DNA of 64,000 nt from Mactromeris polynyma (lineage: Eukaryota; Mollusca; Bivalvia; Venerida; Mactridae): assembly GCA_032209605.1 (NCBI GenBank), contig JASFXZ010000015.1, positions 3,968,001 to 4,032,000 on the forward strand. Direction: 5' to 3'. Shown here piece after piece: positions 35,236 through 46,095 of the stretch (positions within the stretch are counted from its first letter, which is position 1; every line of letters begins with the position of its first letter). The translations under genes and the position numbers were made by a program. Below the pieces are notes generated by a model. That model saw only the letters and a program-made list of their open reading frames with translations. It searched no databases and was not told the DNA's origin.

Positions 35236-35423
35236 CAGTCAAACCTGTGTTAAAGACCACCTGCGAACAAAGACCACTATTGCAAAACCTGCTGCAAAGA
35301 CCACTAATTTTATCTCCCATCAGACCATTTTCAATGATATTTAATATGTTAATAGAGACCACCTGTAAACAAAGACCACATTTTGCTGTTCCCATGGGTG
35401 GTCTTTACAGACAGGTTTGACTG
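35236..35423. mobile_element. 188-bp TIR element (MITE), TA target
   Basis: Left CAGTCAAACCTGTGTTAAAG and right read inward CAGTCAAACCTGTCTGTAAA are inverted ends, each followed by GACCACC. TA flanks both sides (35234-35235, 35424-35425). Confidence 0.85.
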
Positions 35424-36149
35424 TACAGTTAACAAAGTTTTGCACCACACCGCTGGCACAAAATACTTTCTTACCTATAGGACTCCAAGATGAACTGACA
35501 AGCTCATTATCGTGGTTCAATTCTGCTGCATTTACAGTTATAAACAGCTTCCTTTCAACACTCTCAAAGTGAGACTATCCACAGTTTATTTTTAGATTGC
35601 ATACTGAAAATATTGGACTTCAGGACAAGACTGCGTTTTAAGATATAAATAATGAACGGATTTGATCAATGCAGACAATTGATGGTCTCTGAGGTGCAAT
35701 TTACACTAAGGTGCATGAAATAAATGAGAAGTCTCAGAAATCCAATTACTTAAAGATGATGTTTCTATGTTTTTGCGGCCATTATTAAACAACAATAGGC
35801 ACTGATGTGGAAAATATGCATGTTTATTGCACCATTAATCGAAAATATAAATGATGGATGGAGTCTTTTGACTTCAAAAACTTCATCAATAGTTGGAAAC
35901 ATATTATTTAGAACATCATCAATTGGCAAATTCAGAGATTTTCGTATTTACTTGTAATCATAATACACAATGTAAACAAGACAATATTTGGTGCCAATGT
36001 AATTAAGAATGAATAATGAATTATTTCAATATTGAACGATCAACGCATTTCTTAAGATAAGTTCTCCCGATTTTTTAAGATGGTATTTAATCAAACAATA
36101 TTTCTTAGATCATTACGCTATTAACAACAAGAAATGGACAATGCCCATA

Positions 36150-38095
36150 AAACCAGGTTTTAAACCTAACTATTTGTAACCAAGGCTCTATTTGTATAAT
36201 GAATACATGATGATCATCAATGCTGCAAAGGTGCCAGTGGTGATACATGCATACAAACACTCACACTTACATATATTATATATTGATGTCAATACACCCA
36301 CGAATAGCGAAGATATTAAGTGGAATCTGATTTTTAAATTTTAAGTGACCTTGACCTTGGACGGAACGAACCCAAAAGCAATTCCAAGCGAGATCTTCAC
36401 ATGTTCTTACTATACACCAAGTTTGATGTCAATATGACCAACAAATCTAAAGTTATTAGCCGGAGAGCAAATTGCAATTTTTAGTAAAGGTGACCTTGAC
36501 CTTAGACGAAACGATTCCAAAAGCAATCCCAAGCGAGCTCTCCACATGTTCTTACTATACACCAAGTTTGATGTCAATATGACCAACAAATCTAAAGTTA
36601 TTCGCCAGAAACCAAATTGCTACTTTTAGTAACGGTGACCTTGACCTTTGGCAGAACGAGTCCAAAAGCAACCCCAAGCAAGCTCTCCACATTTTCTTTC
36701 TATACACCAAGTTTGATGTCAATATGATCAACGAAACAAAAGTTATTCGCCTGAAACCAAATTTCTATTTTTAGTAATGGTGACCTTGACCTTTGACGGA
36801 CCGAACCCAAAAGTAATCCCAAGCGAGCTCTCCACATGTTCTTACTGAACACAAAGTTTGATGTCAATATGTTCAATGAAACTCAAGTTATTCGCCGGAA
36901 ACCAAATTGCTATTTTTAGTAATGGTGACCTTGACCTTTGTCAGAACGGGTCCAAAAGCAATCCCAAGCAAGCTCTCCACATGTTCTTACTGTACACCAA
37001 GTCTGATGTCAATATGATAAACGAAACTCAAGTTATTCGCCGGAAACCAAATTGCTATTTTTAGTAACGGTGACTTTGACCTTTGTTGGACCAAACCCAA
37101 AAGCAATATGATCAATGTAACTCAAGTTATTCGCCGGAAACCAAATTGCTATTTTTAGGTATGGTGACCTTGACCTTTGTCGGACCGAACCCAAAAGCAA
37201 TCCCAAGCGAGCTCTTCACATGTTCTTACTGTACACCAAGTTTGATGTCAATATGTTCAACGAAAATCAAGTTATTTGCCGGAAACCAAATTGCTATTTT
37301 TAGTAATGGTGACCTTGACCTTCGTCTGAACGGGTCCAAAAGCAATCCCAAGCAAGCTCTCCACATGTTCTTACTGTACACCAAGTTTGATGTCAATATG
37401 ATCAACGAAACTCAAGTTATTCGCCAGAAACCAAATTGCTATTTTTAGTAACGGTGACCTTGACCTTTGTTGGACCGAACCCAAAAGCAATCCCAAGCGA
37501 GCTCTCCACATGTTCTTACTTTACACCAAGTTGGGTGTCAATATGATCAATGTAACTCAAGTTATTTGCCGGAAACCAAATTGCTAATTTTAGGTATGGT
37601 GACCTTGACCTTTGTTGGACCGAACCCAAAAGCAATCCCAAGCGAGCTCTTCACATGTTCTTACTGTACACCAAGTTTGATGTCAATATGTTCAACGAAA
37701 CTCAAGTTATTCGCCGGAAACCAAATTGCTATTTTTAGTAATGGTGACCTTGACCTTCGTCAGAACGGGTCCAAAAGCAATCCCAAGCAAGCTCTCCACA
37801 TGTTCTTACTGTACACCAAGTTTGATGTCAATATGATCAACGAAACTCAAGTTATTCGCCAGAAACCAAATTGCTATTTTTAGTAACGGTGACCTTGACC
37901 TTTGTTGGACCGAACCCAAAAGCAATCCCAAGCAAGCTCTCCATATGTTCTACCTGTACACCAAGTTTGGTTACAATATGATCAACAGAACTCAAGTTAT
38001 TGGCCGGAAACCATCCAGTTTGACGCCGGCCCAGCCGCCCGCCCAACGACACACACCATTCTAATAACCTGGTTTTTTTCAAAAACCTGGTTAAT
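36150..38095. mobile_element. Hairpin-ended element carrying a 145-bp tandem array
   Basis: Left AAACCAGGTTTTAAACC and right AACCTGGTTTTTTTC, AAAAACCTGGTTAATAAA bound a region almost filled by the array. Before the right end comes a GC-rich stretch (GACGCCGGCCCAGCCGCCCG). The plan (flank, tandem core, hairpin flank) recalls bivalve elements with about 160-bp core repeats. The class is inference. Confidence 0.6.
36343..38025. repeat. 145-bp tandem array, 12 units, partly higher-order
   Basis: The mark TGACCTTGACC falls at 36491, 36636, 36781, 36926, 37071, 37164, 37310, 37455, 37600, 37745 and 37890, i.e. every 145 bp except one 93-bp step where 52 bases are missing. Units carry ACCAAGTTTGATGTCAATAT and CGGAAACCAAATTGCTATTT. 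From 36926 the order of subtypes (GAACGGGTCC = B, GACCGAACCC or similar = A) is B-A-A-B-A-A-B-A. Confidence 0.95.
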
Positions 38096-38589
38096 AAATC
38101 AAAATGTTAATTTTTTTCAGATGTCGGAATATTACTGTTATATTTAATATTTATTTCTATCAGTTATTCTGAATTATCAACCAGATTACTCCAGCCTTTG
38201 AGCATTGATTTACTGTAACAAAACACATTACAACTACATGTTCCAAGCCAGACATGGCAATCTGATTAGACAAGATCTAACACTGTTTCCGAAGCTAATT
38301 TAGTAGTGTGAATCAACTAAGTGAGTGTTACAATTTGTGTACATTTTTATGTTGATATTCATTGAGGGTTAAAGCAAAACAAGCATAACTACTTGTGACC
38401 TATATACAGATAGGGTAGTTTCACTTTTACTCCTCTTTTATTGAATAATCAACATCAGCAATAAAACCAAGAACATGACTGGTATGTTGAAAAGAACTAC
38501 ACAACTTGACAAGAGTTCTGTCCATGCAACTCCTTATATGGGACATTGTACAAAAATTCAATGAAACTGAAAAAGCTAAGTACTTAACA

Positions 38590-38875
38590 AGAGTGGCAAA
38601 CTGTCACAAGATACCCCCGTCATAAGTGTTAAAACAAGACAAATTTTAGGTAATTTCTAAAATCAAAGGGTGATAACTCCCGAGTGACTTGAGCAATATG
38701 GCTGGTTATCGAACTTGGAGATATTATGCCAACAAACTTTTTCACCAAGTTTGGTAAAGATCGGATGAAAACTCTTTGACTTAGAGAGCGGACAACATGT
38801 GGACGTCGCCCACCGCCACGGGTGTTCCCATAATACTTCCTGTTTTTCAAACGGGTGTATAAAAACGAAAAGTAG
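38590..38875. repeat. Mollusc interspersed repeat with 3' hairpin
   Basis: GGTGATAACTCCCGAGTGAC, ACCAAGTTTGGTAAAGATCG, GACGTCGCCCACCGCCACGG, GTGTTCCCATAATACTTCC and a stem-loop CTGTTTTTCAAACGGGTGTA, TAAAAA. Typical right end of a widespread mollusc repeat. Confidence 0.6.
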
Positions 38876-41800
38876 ACATACTTAAGGGGAATGATTTTTC
38901 ATGAAACATGTTGTTACAAAACAATTGCAACAACAGAAAAACTGTTGCAAATATTATAAACTGGAAACCCTGATGTACATTGTTGTTTACCAACATGACT
39001 GATGAGCAAGGGAGATAAGGTACGTCAAAGTGAAACATACAACAATTAGGCTGCAAACTAACAGTACGTAAAAGAGAAACTATGATAATGTTATAAAGTT
39101 AATTGCAGGAAAACTCTGAACAATTCAAACAGTTTGAAATACACATTACACTGAAGTATATCCCTCTATAAATTAGTGAGTGTCATGAAGTATGTCAATT
39201 ATTTCATCATATGCACAAAAAAATGAAACTGAATATAATTATACATTATTACTATGTCTGTGGACTGTGGAAAGTTAATCTCTTGACTCTATGCAAGCAT
39301 CCTACATTTGCAATTGTCCCTCAGACATGATTTACATATCGGTACCGAGTCACTGATAAAATGAAGAAGGTTCTACCTAGTAATAATTTCAATATAGAAA
39401 AAATTCCAATAACTGCACAGGTTATATTTCAGATCAAATTTCAGTCAATAACAATCACTCCTGTGAGTAAATGTATGTGCTCTGGAGACAATAATTCTTC
39501 TCTGACCTATTCACCTAAGTATTCATGACAATAGCAATCCTTCTCATATGAAGCAACTTCATTAGCAATACTGCCAACATAAGCCTATGTATTATGTAGC
39601 AATTTGAATGGGCAGTCACAATCGATCGTAATTATTCTGTACAATAAGGCTAAAAACCAATTAATATCCTAATGAGTTATGAGTAGCAACAATCTATTTA
39701 GTAATAACCCGACTGCAAGGCAACTCAATTCCTGTTTGTGTGCTGATATTGTTGTTTGACAATTTTTACAAAATCTATTTCCCTCATTAATCTGAATCAG
39801 TCTGAAACTGGATCTGAATTTGTACTGAATTCTGCCTGAATGTGTCTCAAACTATGTCTGAATGTGTCCATAAAATAGAAAACTTTCAGACGAATTCATC
39901 CAGTATTCTGCTACTGTTCAGACTACATCTGAAAAAGTCAGACAAAATTCAGAGACTTTCAGATAATTATCTTGTTCAAAATTCTGCTTTTATTTCTAAC
40001 AGAAGATAACAGCATGGTTATCAGTACTACAGTAGATTAACTGATAATTTCCAATGTTTGTAATTAATTGGTACTATTTCTTGAGCTATAAAGCCTATTT
40101 CTACAAATGATAATTATTTTAATCAAGAAATTGAAGGACTGATTTTTTTCAAAAATATATATAGCTATATTTATCAAGTTCATTGCAACCTTTTAAAATG
40201 TACAAAAAAATGATATTTATAAGGCTTTTGAATATGTTCCAGCAGAAATTGCATAAGCATACAACAAAATATGGGATTCAAAACCTTCAAATTCAGATAA
40301 AACAACTTTGCACAATGCTTCTTTTGATATCAATCTCAATGACTGATCGGCTCTAAAACATTCCATATAAAAACAAATTATGTCATTTTCCAGAAACAAA
40401 TTTGGTCAAAAACTGCATCATGCCCTTAAAACTCACTGTCTGAAATAATCTTAAACCTTGCATGTTATTTAAACAAGATGTCTCCATGGAATTTAACTCT
40501 CTTGACAAATGTTACAATATTTTATCACATTTTGTGATGACAGTTCATTTCATTTTTATCAATTATGTGTGAGATTGTCAATAACAACCCAAAACACATA
40601 GTTACAAGTGAAATTTATAAAGCAACATGACCATTGCATGCTGAATACCATTGAGTTCCCCCAACAATATTAAAAAACATGATTTATAACGATTTCTAAA
40701 GAGCCAAGTCCGTGTCTCAAATATTTCACATTCCACAAGTGAAAAAAATTCAATTTCAGGTGAAGATATATTATTTTCTATTACGCTTCCATAAACCAAT
40801 TTCATAGATGAGCGTAACGTGCCAGTATAACAAGACAGTCCTGACGCAAGACTGATAGAACATTCACACAACAATAACTCAGGGAATTGCTGATTAAAAT
40901 GCTATCTGACCTCAAGACATCAGGCCATGCTGAGAATTTTCTGCTTAATATCAACATGTCACTTTGATAAAACGTAAAATCACAGTGGCCATGATTTGCT
41001 CAACAGAAAATAATCTATAAGGAACAAAGGGAATACTTTAAGACAGTGTCGAAAATTACAAACATGAATATGCATGATGTTTCAGAACAATTAAAAGTGA
41101 GATCACTTTAAATGGGGAATCATAACAATAATAAAATTTTAGTGGGAATTTCATGAATTATAACATGATTCCAAAACAGGAATCAAATGTGAGTGAAATT
41201 TGTTTGGAAGACCTAGTGAATGAGAACTAGCTTCTTTCAATTTGTTCGTGAACATCCGCTTGCCAGAAAATGATATCAACTATGTAAATTATTAGTTTCA
41301 TAACAACAAAAAACATTAAGGCAAACACCTTCTTTTTCGAACCTTCAAAGGAGTTAAAGCATTTGAATATCAAATTTATTTCTTGTGAAATTCAAATGCA
41401 GTAAATGAGGTATCAGAAAGTCTGTGTAAACATCAAGATGTGGTCTCCAGAAAATAATACGAAAATACAAGAGCACCGCAAGCAGATGCAGGTTACATTA
41501 TCATTGGGATGGATACGTTCTCAGTAACTGAGCTGAATTTAACATTAATGCAGACATAGAAGTAGAAGATGACAGTGACACTCAAGCTACTACAACAGGT
41601 TACAGGTTTTCACTTTTTCAAAACAGTTGAGCTAAAAACTGCCACACTGGAAGTCTTAGTCTGAAACCTGGCATCAGTTTCACAAAAGATTTCGATCAAG
41701 ATCTGATTCAAACTTAAAATTTTAAGAATGTTTATTTTGAACTATAGATGGAAAAGAAACTCAAAGGTGCTGACACGTACCCTGCAATAACCATGATCAA

Positions 41801-42106
41801 TAGCAAGACTGTTTATTGCATTCAAGTTAAAAACTATATTATTTGATCAGAGAAGAATTTCAAGTAGACACGTTTTGTGACACTAGGCCCTGTGCTAGCA
41901 TTTTGCTGTCTTTGATGATTTAGTTGAAGTTACATGTAAAGTCATCAATTCAATCTCTGGGGCAGTCATCAGAAGCCTGTTTTGAAGATCCAAAGTTGGC
42001 ACTAGTTGAAAACCCAAGAACACTAAATGTGTCAACTAACTGGAGTAGATATCTGAAATATTGTTGAAGCAAAAGATGTTACACACAACACAAGAACAAA
42101 ACCTAC

Positions 42107-42236
42107 TTTTAACTTGGTTTTAATCCTTGAGGTTGCTATGTTATTGTTGAGGTTTTGCATCAGACGGACAACTTCTTGTTCAGCAAGCGTCTGTGACTCG
42201 TCCCTCAATGCTGCTGTGAATACTTCCTCTAGCCAT
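42107..42236 (-). CDS. PLCL: PLCL exon W4: first EF-hand
   Basis: 130 nt, acceptor TACTAG, donor GTAGGT. It encodes WLEEVFTAALRDESQTLAEQ and then EVVRLMQNLNNNIATSRIKT (fragment residues 137-179). The helix-loop-helix spacing and the TSRIKTKLK end align with PLCL TSKIELKFK. The loop lacks the D-x-D-x-D-G calcium pattern, so calcium binding is unlikely, as in other PLCL proteins. It ends on a full codon. The next intron is about 21.8 kb, the longest in the window. Confidence 0.93.
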
Positions 42237-42384
42237 CTAGTATATAGTTAAGGACCATACTAAAAATATCTAGTGAGGTATGTGTGACAATAAGTGAGCA
42301 TTGTGGAAATAGACAATAATACAAACTTCAAAATATACAAAAGAAAATATTTGCTGAAGCACAGAGGTCCAGGTGGAGAGTACC

Positions 42385-42530
42385 TGACTGACCTGATCTG
42401 ATGGTCGACACTTCCAGTCCTGACTCGGGGAGGTTGAACCTCCGACACCAACATCCCTGATATAGGCGCAAGTACTGGTAAGTTTCACAGGTGGCAGTCG
42501 TTGAGGGTGATTAATTGAATTAGTTTACAT
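42385..42530 (+). repeat. tRNA-derived SINE fragment
   Basis: B-box-like GGTTGAACCTCC, then GTACTGGTAAGTTTCACAGG, TGGCAGTCGTTGAGGGTGAT and TAATTGAATTAG, matching the body ends at 9.0 and 43.2 kb. Confidence 0.5.
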
Positions 42531-43197
42531 GTCCACCTTTCACAATGTATTATTAATAATTATAAACAAAAGAGAACGTTTATTTAAAGCAATCTTAGTA
42601 AATTATCACAAAATATCACATCATGCATAATCCATATTGAGGTTTTGGCACAGAACTATTGTGGTGACCTACTTGCCACAACTGAGATACCAAAGTTTCT
42701 CACCAAACCATCAATATAACCTAGCTACAGTGCAGCCTCTCCAGATGCCCTCTCTTCAGCAACAACCTCTCCAGAAATGCCCTCTCTTCAGCAACAACCT
42801 CTCCAGAGAGGCCCTCTCTTCAGCAACAACCTCTCCAGAGAGGCCCTCTATTCAGCAACAACCTCTCCAGAGAGGCCCTCTCTTCAGCAGCAACCTCTCC
42901 AGAGAGGCCCTCTATTCAGCAACAACCTCTCCAGAGAGGCCCTCTCTTCAGCAACAACCTCTCCAGAGAGGCCCTCTCTTCAGCAACAACCTCTCCAGAG
43001 GCCCTCTCTTCAGCAACAACCTCTCTTCTGTTTGGTTTGAAAGCTATTTTGTCAGTGTGTGCTCTATACTTTTCTTCGAAGATCTTTATTTCTAGTTGTG
43101 CAGACATGTTTTACTGCACTTATAAACCTGTCAATAGCTGTACAGCCAGACACCATTGAGAATTCACTAAATGCGTAGATAACAAGAATCTATAACA
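42475..43197. repeat. Duplicated block, copy 1
   Basis: Runs SINE end, TAATCCATATTGAGGTTTTG, CAAAGTTTCTCACCAAACCA, 32-bp array, then TCTGTTTGGTTTGAAAGC to AGAATCTATAACAAG. The first part repeats at 43195-43500; the last part repeats at 45913-46095. Confidence 0.85.
42740..43030. repeat. 32-bp minisatellite, copy 1
   Basis: About nine copies of a 32-bp unit (CTCTCCAGAGAGGCCCTCTC, TTCAGCAACAAC); the first and last are shortened. It is preceded by CTACAGTGCAGCCTCTCC, like a TIR-element end. Confidence 0.93.
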
Positions 43198-43500
43198 AGT
43201 ACTGGTAAGTATGACAGGAAGCAGTCATTGAGAGTGATTAATTGAATAAGTTTACATGTCCACCTATCTATCTTCAAATCTGAACTTGTTTCACAAACAA
43301 TGTAACATTAATAAGTTTAAACAAAAGATTACGTTCATTTAAAGCAATCTTAATAAATTATCAAAAAATATCACATCATGCATAATCCATATTGAGGTTT
43401 TGGCACAGGCTTATTTTGATGACATATTTGCCACAACTGAGAGATACCAAAGTTTCTCACTAAACCATCAATATAACCTAGTTACAGTGCAACCTCTCCA
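43195..43500. repeat. Duplicated block, copy 2 (left part)
   Basis: GTACTGGTAAGTATGACAGG, AAGCAGTCATTGAGAGTGAT, ATCACATCATGCATAATCCA and CCATCAATATAACCTAGTTA match 42475-42735 in order. An internal stretch near 43266-43310 differs. Confidence 0.88.
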
Positions 43501-43815
43501 GAGAGGTCCTCTCTTCAGCAACAACCTCTCTTCAGCAACAACCTCTCTTCAGCAACAACCTCTCCAGAGAGATCCTCTCTTCAGCAACAACCTCTCTTCA
43601 GCAACAACCTCTCCAGAGAGACCCTCTCTTCAGCAACAACCTCTCCAGAGAGACCCTCTCTTCAGCAACAACCTCTCTTCAGTAACAACCTCTCCAGAGA
43701 GACCCTCTCTTCAGCAACAACCTCTCTTCAACAACAACCTCTCCAGAGAGACCCTCTCTTCAACAACAACCTCTCCAGAGAGACCCTCTCTTCAGCAACA
43801 ACCTCTCTTCAACAA
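43493..43815. repeat. 32-bp minisatellite, copy 2
   Basis: Units as at 42.74 kb but with GATCC or GACCC in place of GGCCC, and extra short CTCTTCAGCAACAAC units interspersed. Preceded by TTACAGTGCAACCTCTCC. Confidence 0.93.
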
Positions 43816-44934
43816 CATTACAGATCACTCCATAGTTAAATTTTTCTACCAATTTTACCTATGCAGATCTCGGCAACAACCTCTCAACAACAGCCAAAAT
43901 TTGCATCCCTCTAAAGGGTGTTGCTCTAAACAAGTTGTACTATAAAGCAGCATAAAGCTTGACACACATAATTTGTAAATAGAAATAAGCTAGCAAAATT
44001 TATAATGAATGGTATGACTATATAAAATCAATGCACCCAACGTGGGAGAACAACCCAAGGCCCTCAAATATCTGAGTTTGATTAAAAGCTGAAAGTTTAA
44101 TGTTAAACTGATTAAGCTAAGAGGGCACTTCAGCTGTAACAGAAATTGTGTATATGAAAGTATAACCTCATCCAAGGGCAATAACTGCACAAGTCAAAAA
44201 GCCATTAAGTAGATTCTTAAGATACAATATGTATATTTCATGACTGATCATAGGTAAATACCAAAAAAATACAATTAATGTTTAATATGGAAATAAAAAA
44301 TCTTTATATCACTAGTCTAAAAATAGAAACGCCAAGACATTACACATATACGCTTGAATGTGCACAGTTTAATTTTGACTGTTTCAGTTAATTATGACAG
44401 ATTGAGTAATTGCAATTAAGTACAAATATTTATTAATACAATTAACCACATTTTCATTAAAACAGCAATTCATATTGTTGAATTATATATAGAGTAATTA
44501 TGTGCTTGCATTTTGCTCTTCACACTTTCACACGACTGACAAGTATATGTATACAGATATCTGGCATAACAGGTTATGTTTAACATTTAACATACCTATC
44601 CAGTCTACAAAATGATTGGAAGCCAGCACAGCTGTAGACAGTATGAGAAAGAACTAAATATGCTGTTTTTCTTATACTCTAATACTTTTGAATTATGCAC
44701 CTATCATCCTAGTGCTCCAGGGGGGTGGGGAGCTGACTGACCCAGGGGAATTAGACAATTTGTCATTTTTGGGGGTCTAATCCCCCCCCTTAGAGCCTGA
44801 TGCAAGCATGTTATCTAAATACCAACACAGAGAGATGCTTATTCCCCACTTCCAGGATCTATTTAAAAATCTGGCAAAAGTATATTTCCCGGGACCTGGA
44901 ATCATTCAGGGTGTCAGATTCCCACCAGTATGGA

Positions 44935-45090
44935 ATCTATAAAGGGAGCAGAAAAGCTGTTGGTAAGGTGTTGGCCACTCGGCTTGGAGGTTTTGAGTTT
45001 AATCCCTGCAAAGGTCACAACCACGCTATCACATAAGACACCAGAACTATCCCAGGAAAAAGACTCAAAGGTGGTAATACCCTTTCCAAA
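44935..45090 (+). repeat. tRNA-derived SINE
   Basis: A-box-like TGTTGGTAAGGTGTTGGCC and B-box-like GAGTTTAATCCC, then GGTCACAACCACGCTATCAC, GACACCAGAACTATCCCAGG and AAAAAGACTCAAAGGTGGTA, which follow a bivalve SINE layout. Confidence 0.6.
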
Positions 45091-45174
45091 AACATGCTTA
45101 AATAAAATGACACAGAGAAACAAAGACGAAACTGTTAAAATTTTCTTCCTTATTCTACTATAACACAACCGGAA

Positions 45175-45330
45175 ACCAGAGCAGCCCTCACTCAAGCAAC
45201 AACCTCTCTTCAACAACAGTAGCAATTCAGAACAACCTAATAGCAATTTAACCTCCCTAGAACAATAACCTCTCAACAACAGTCAAAATGTGCATCTCCC
45301 ACAGGGTGGTTCTCTGGAGAGGCAACACGT
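45175..45330. repeat. Degenerate relic of the 32-bp array
   Basis: CAAGCAACAACCTCTCTTCA, ACAACAGTAGCAATTC and CAATAACCTCTCAACAACAG, then CTCTGGAGAGGCAAC, resemble the arrays at 42.7 and 43.5 kb. Confidence 0.6.
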
Positions 45331-45805
45331 ACAATACTAACAAATTCTAGGACAAGACTGTAACTTAGTAGTAATGACAGTCACATAGCGTAGCACATAT
45401 CACTGCTATATCAGACCTGCATATTCATACTTCCCCTCAATCAGACTAACCGTCCATAAATACAATAAATCATAACCACGTAGACAAAAATATTCTAGAA
45501 TTACGTTCGCATCAATATTTCTAATCTATTCTATCAACTATCTTCTGTGTGTAGCTATATTTAGACCCCTCTAAATGATAGAATAATGAGAATATGACAG
45601 GCCATAAGCTGAGAACCAAGTATCTCTTTTTCATTCAATAAATAATACAACTATTGTTGCTGTTGTCCCCGGTGTGTTATAGAGACAGATTGAATAATAC
45701 CCACCCTTGATTAGACAGCACACCAGGGAACCGACAGAATTATAACAATAAGTAACTCAGTCATGAGCAACACTGACTGCCTTCTAGCCAATCTCTCACA
45801 TACCA

Positions 45806-45877
45806 AGGGCTCAGCGCAACAATGTCGTAACTACTGTGTACTTATATAGGAGTTACGACATTGTTGCGTTGAGCCCT
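45806..45877. repeat. Long inverted repeat (hairpin)
   Basis: Arms 45806-45832 and 45851-45877 are inverted copies with one mismatch in 27 (AGGGCTCAGCGCAACAATGT, CGTAACT), around an 18-base loop. Partial pairing extends a few bases outwards (ATACCA / CGTAT). Confidence 0.95.
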
Positions 45878-45912
45878 CGTATTACAGCCATTCCAATAGT
45901 GTACCAACTCAT

Positions 45913-46095
45913 TTCTGTTTGGTTTGAAAGCCATTTTGTCAGTGTATAATTATATGCTCTATGTTTCTTCGAAGATCTTTATTTCTAGTTGTGCAGACAT
46001 GTTTTACTGCACTTATAAACCTGTCAATAGCTGTACAGCCAGACACGATGGAGAATTCACTAAATGCGTAGATAACAAGAATCTATAACAAGCAT
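45913..46095. repeat. Duplicated block, copy 3 (right part)
   Basis: TTCTGTTTGGTTTGAAAGCC, CTTCGAAGATCTTTATTTCT, GACATGTTTTACTGCACTTA and AATGCGTAGATAACAAGAAT match 43025-43197 closely. A short insertion (ATAATTAT) differs. Confidence 0.92.

Larger units (their letters stand above)
20288..42106 (-). other. Intron W4-W5 (21.8 kb)
   Basis: The longest intron. Layout: unique-looking A/T-rich DNA to 22.2 kb; 45-bp minisatellite; 8.64-kb insertion (23359-31999) with a nested TIR element and MITE; remnant of the minisatellite; A/T-rich DNA; mollusc interspersed repeats at 33.7-34.2, 35.2, 36.15-38.1 and 38.6-38.9 kb; then unremarkable sequence to exon W4. No coding exon was seen inside on either strand. 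Confidence 0.85.

Noticed and set aside
36858..37883. Repetitive + strand frames over the 145-bp array
   Set aside because: 145 is not a multiple of three but the 435-bp trimer is, so long frames arise by chance; no domain recognised.
44700..44795. G-run/C-run inverted stretch (GGGGGTGGGG ... CCCCCCCC) as a MITE
   Set aside because: Only short homopolymer pairing and no defined ends or target duplication.
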